Source of the DNA: Acidimicrobiia bacterium
GTDB lineage: Bacteria > Actinomycetota > Acidimicrobiia > Spongiisociales > SHLN01
Reading direction: 5' to 3'
Length of the DNA stretch: 5,192 nucleotides
Assembly (NCBI GenBank): GCA_030624805.1
Contig: JAUXJL010000175.1
Coordinates: 1 to 5,192, forward strand
Shown here: in pieces, positions 4,611 to 5,192 of the stretch
How positions within the stretch are numbered: position 1 is the stretch's first letter
Layout of the letters: each line of letters begins with the position of its first letter
Notes under the pieces: generated by a model
What the model was told of the DNA's origin: nothing
Database searches by the model: none
What the model saw: the letters and a program-made list of their open reading frames with translations, nothing else
Made by a program: the position numbers and the translations under genes

Positions 4611-5192
4611 CCCGCCTCCTCCCGGTAGTCCTTCCAGTTGATGCTCACGTCAGGCTCTCGCAGGTACAAGGGTCTGACATCATCGGGAGCCGGAAGGTCA
4701 CCCTTCGCCATACGGGCGACCGCCAGCTCGAGCAGCACATCGGCGCTCGGCCAGCGGGGCCGGCCAACCTTCGCCCGGTGAAGGCCGCGTAAGGTGCCTT
4801 CCGGCAACGACTGATGGTCACCGACGACCAACACGTCATCGGCGGAGGCATCCAGCACACCGGCAAAACCAGACGGCGTCACCGTCTCGGGAGTGCCTTC
4901 CTTGATGACGCCCCCCGGCACCGGCCGGTAGGGGGCGGTTGCCACCTCACCGCGGCGGACATCGATCAATGGCCAAATGATGCGGTGCCCGGTGGCGGCC
5001 CGGAAGGCCAAAGCATCGAGCGAGGAGAGGCCGAGCAGCTGGGCTCCGGCCGCCGCCGCCACCCCCTGGGCGGTGGCCAGTCCGGCTCGGATACCGGTAA
5101 ACAGGCCCGGGCCGACATCCACCACAACCGCGTCGAGCTCACTCGGCGTCCAGCCCACCTGTTGGAAGCAATAATCCATGGCCGGCGCCAGG
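4592..5192 (-). CDS. tsaB: tRNA t6A biosynthesis protein TsaB (5' end outside window)
   Basis: TsaB is the catalytically inactive partner of TsaD in bacterial t6A synthesis. About 199 residues are visible. The frame stays open through the right edge, reading LAPAMDYCF before the first internal Met at 5179; this matches the usual TsaB helix, so that Met is not the start. Roughly 25-35 N-terminal residues, including the first ATPase-like strand, should lie beyond the window. The diagnostic motif DVGPGLFTGIRAGLATAQGV is clear about 20-25 residues after that Met, followed by LGLSSLDALAF. IDVRRGEV and the C-terminal RPLYLREPDV also fit the family. The TAA stop falls 19 bases inside rimI, which shows the two genes are cotranslated. 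In related genomes tsaE usually lies next upstream; it is not visible here. Confidence 0.95.
   Translation of the reverse strand, partial: LAPAMDYCFQQVGWTPSELDAVVVDVGPGLFTGIRAGLATAQGVAAAAGAQLLGLSSLDALAFRAATGHRIIWPLIDVRRGEVATAPYRPVPGGVIKEGTPETVTPSGFAGVLDASADDVLVVGDHQSLPEGTLRGLHRAKVGRPRWPSADVLLELAVARMAKGDLPAPDDVRPLYLREPDVSINWKDYREEAGWPDQP

Overview
This is a GC-rich stretch, and every supported gene in it is on the minus strand. Read right to left, the order is tsaB (5' end beyond the window), rimI, tsaD, a small DUF1801-family gene, then groES and groEL. The tsaB-rimI-tsaD-groES-groEL order is the arrangement known from Mycobacterium and other Actinobacteria. Together with the base composition and CIRCE-type heat-shock operators, it suggests an actinobacterium, possibly a lineage outside the well-studied genera. 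No rRNA or other phylogenetic marker is present, so the lineage is an inference.

Right part (2759-5192): a tightly packed operon. tsaB overlaps rimI by 19 bases. rimI and tsaD share a GTGA (stop/start), and tsaD and the DUF1801 gene share an ATGA. TsaB and TsaD are partners in making the N6-threonylcarbamoyl-adenosine (t6A) modification at position 37 of ANN-decoding tRNAs. RimI is a GNAT-family N-terminal protein acetyltransferase that commonly sits in this cluster. The DUF1801 protein has no assigned role here, but its coupling to tsaD implies co-expression.

Middle (2492-2758): an intergenic control region. It holds a 56-base imperfect inverted repeat, a GC palindrome, and a groES promoter whose -35 and -10 boxes lie inside or at the edge of two tandem CIRCE (HrcA operator) sites. 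The groES Shine-Dalgarno directly abuts the promoter-proximal CIRCE.

Left-centre (552-2491): the groES-groEL chaperonin operon. Both proteins are complete and canonical, with 14 bases between the genes and the groEL Shine-Dalgarno overlapping the groES stop codon. GroEL ends in a Gly/Met-rich tail. Two hairpins follow the groEL stop, the second a strong terminator-like stem.

Left edge (1-499): no convincing protein gene. It carries a dense run of hairpins (371-402, 416-436, 438-459, 462-485 and others). Several of their mismatches on the plus strand become G-U wobbles if the minus strand is the RNA. It may be an undescribed structured RNA or a structured 3' region downstream of groEL, and it is the most open question in the window.
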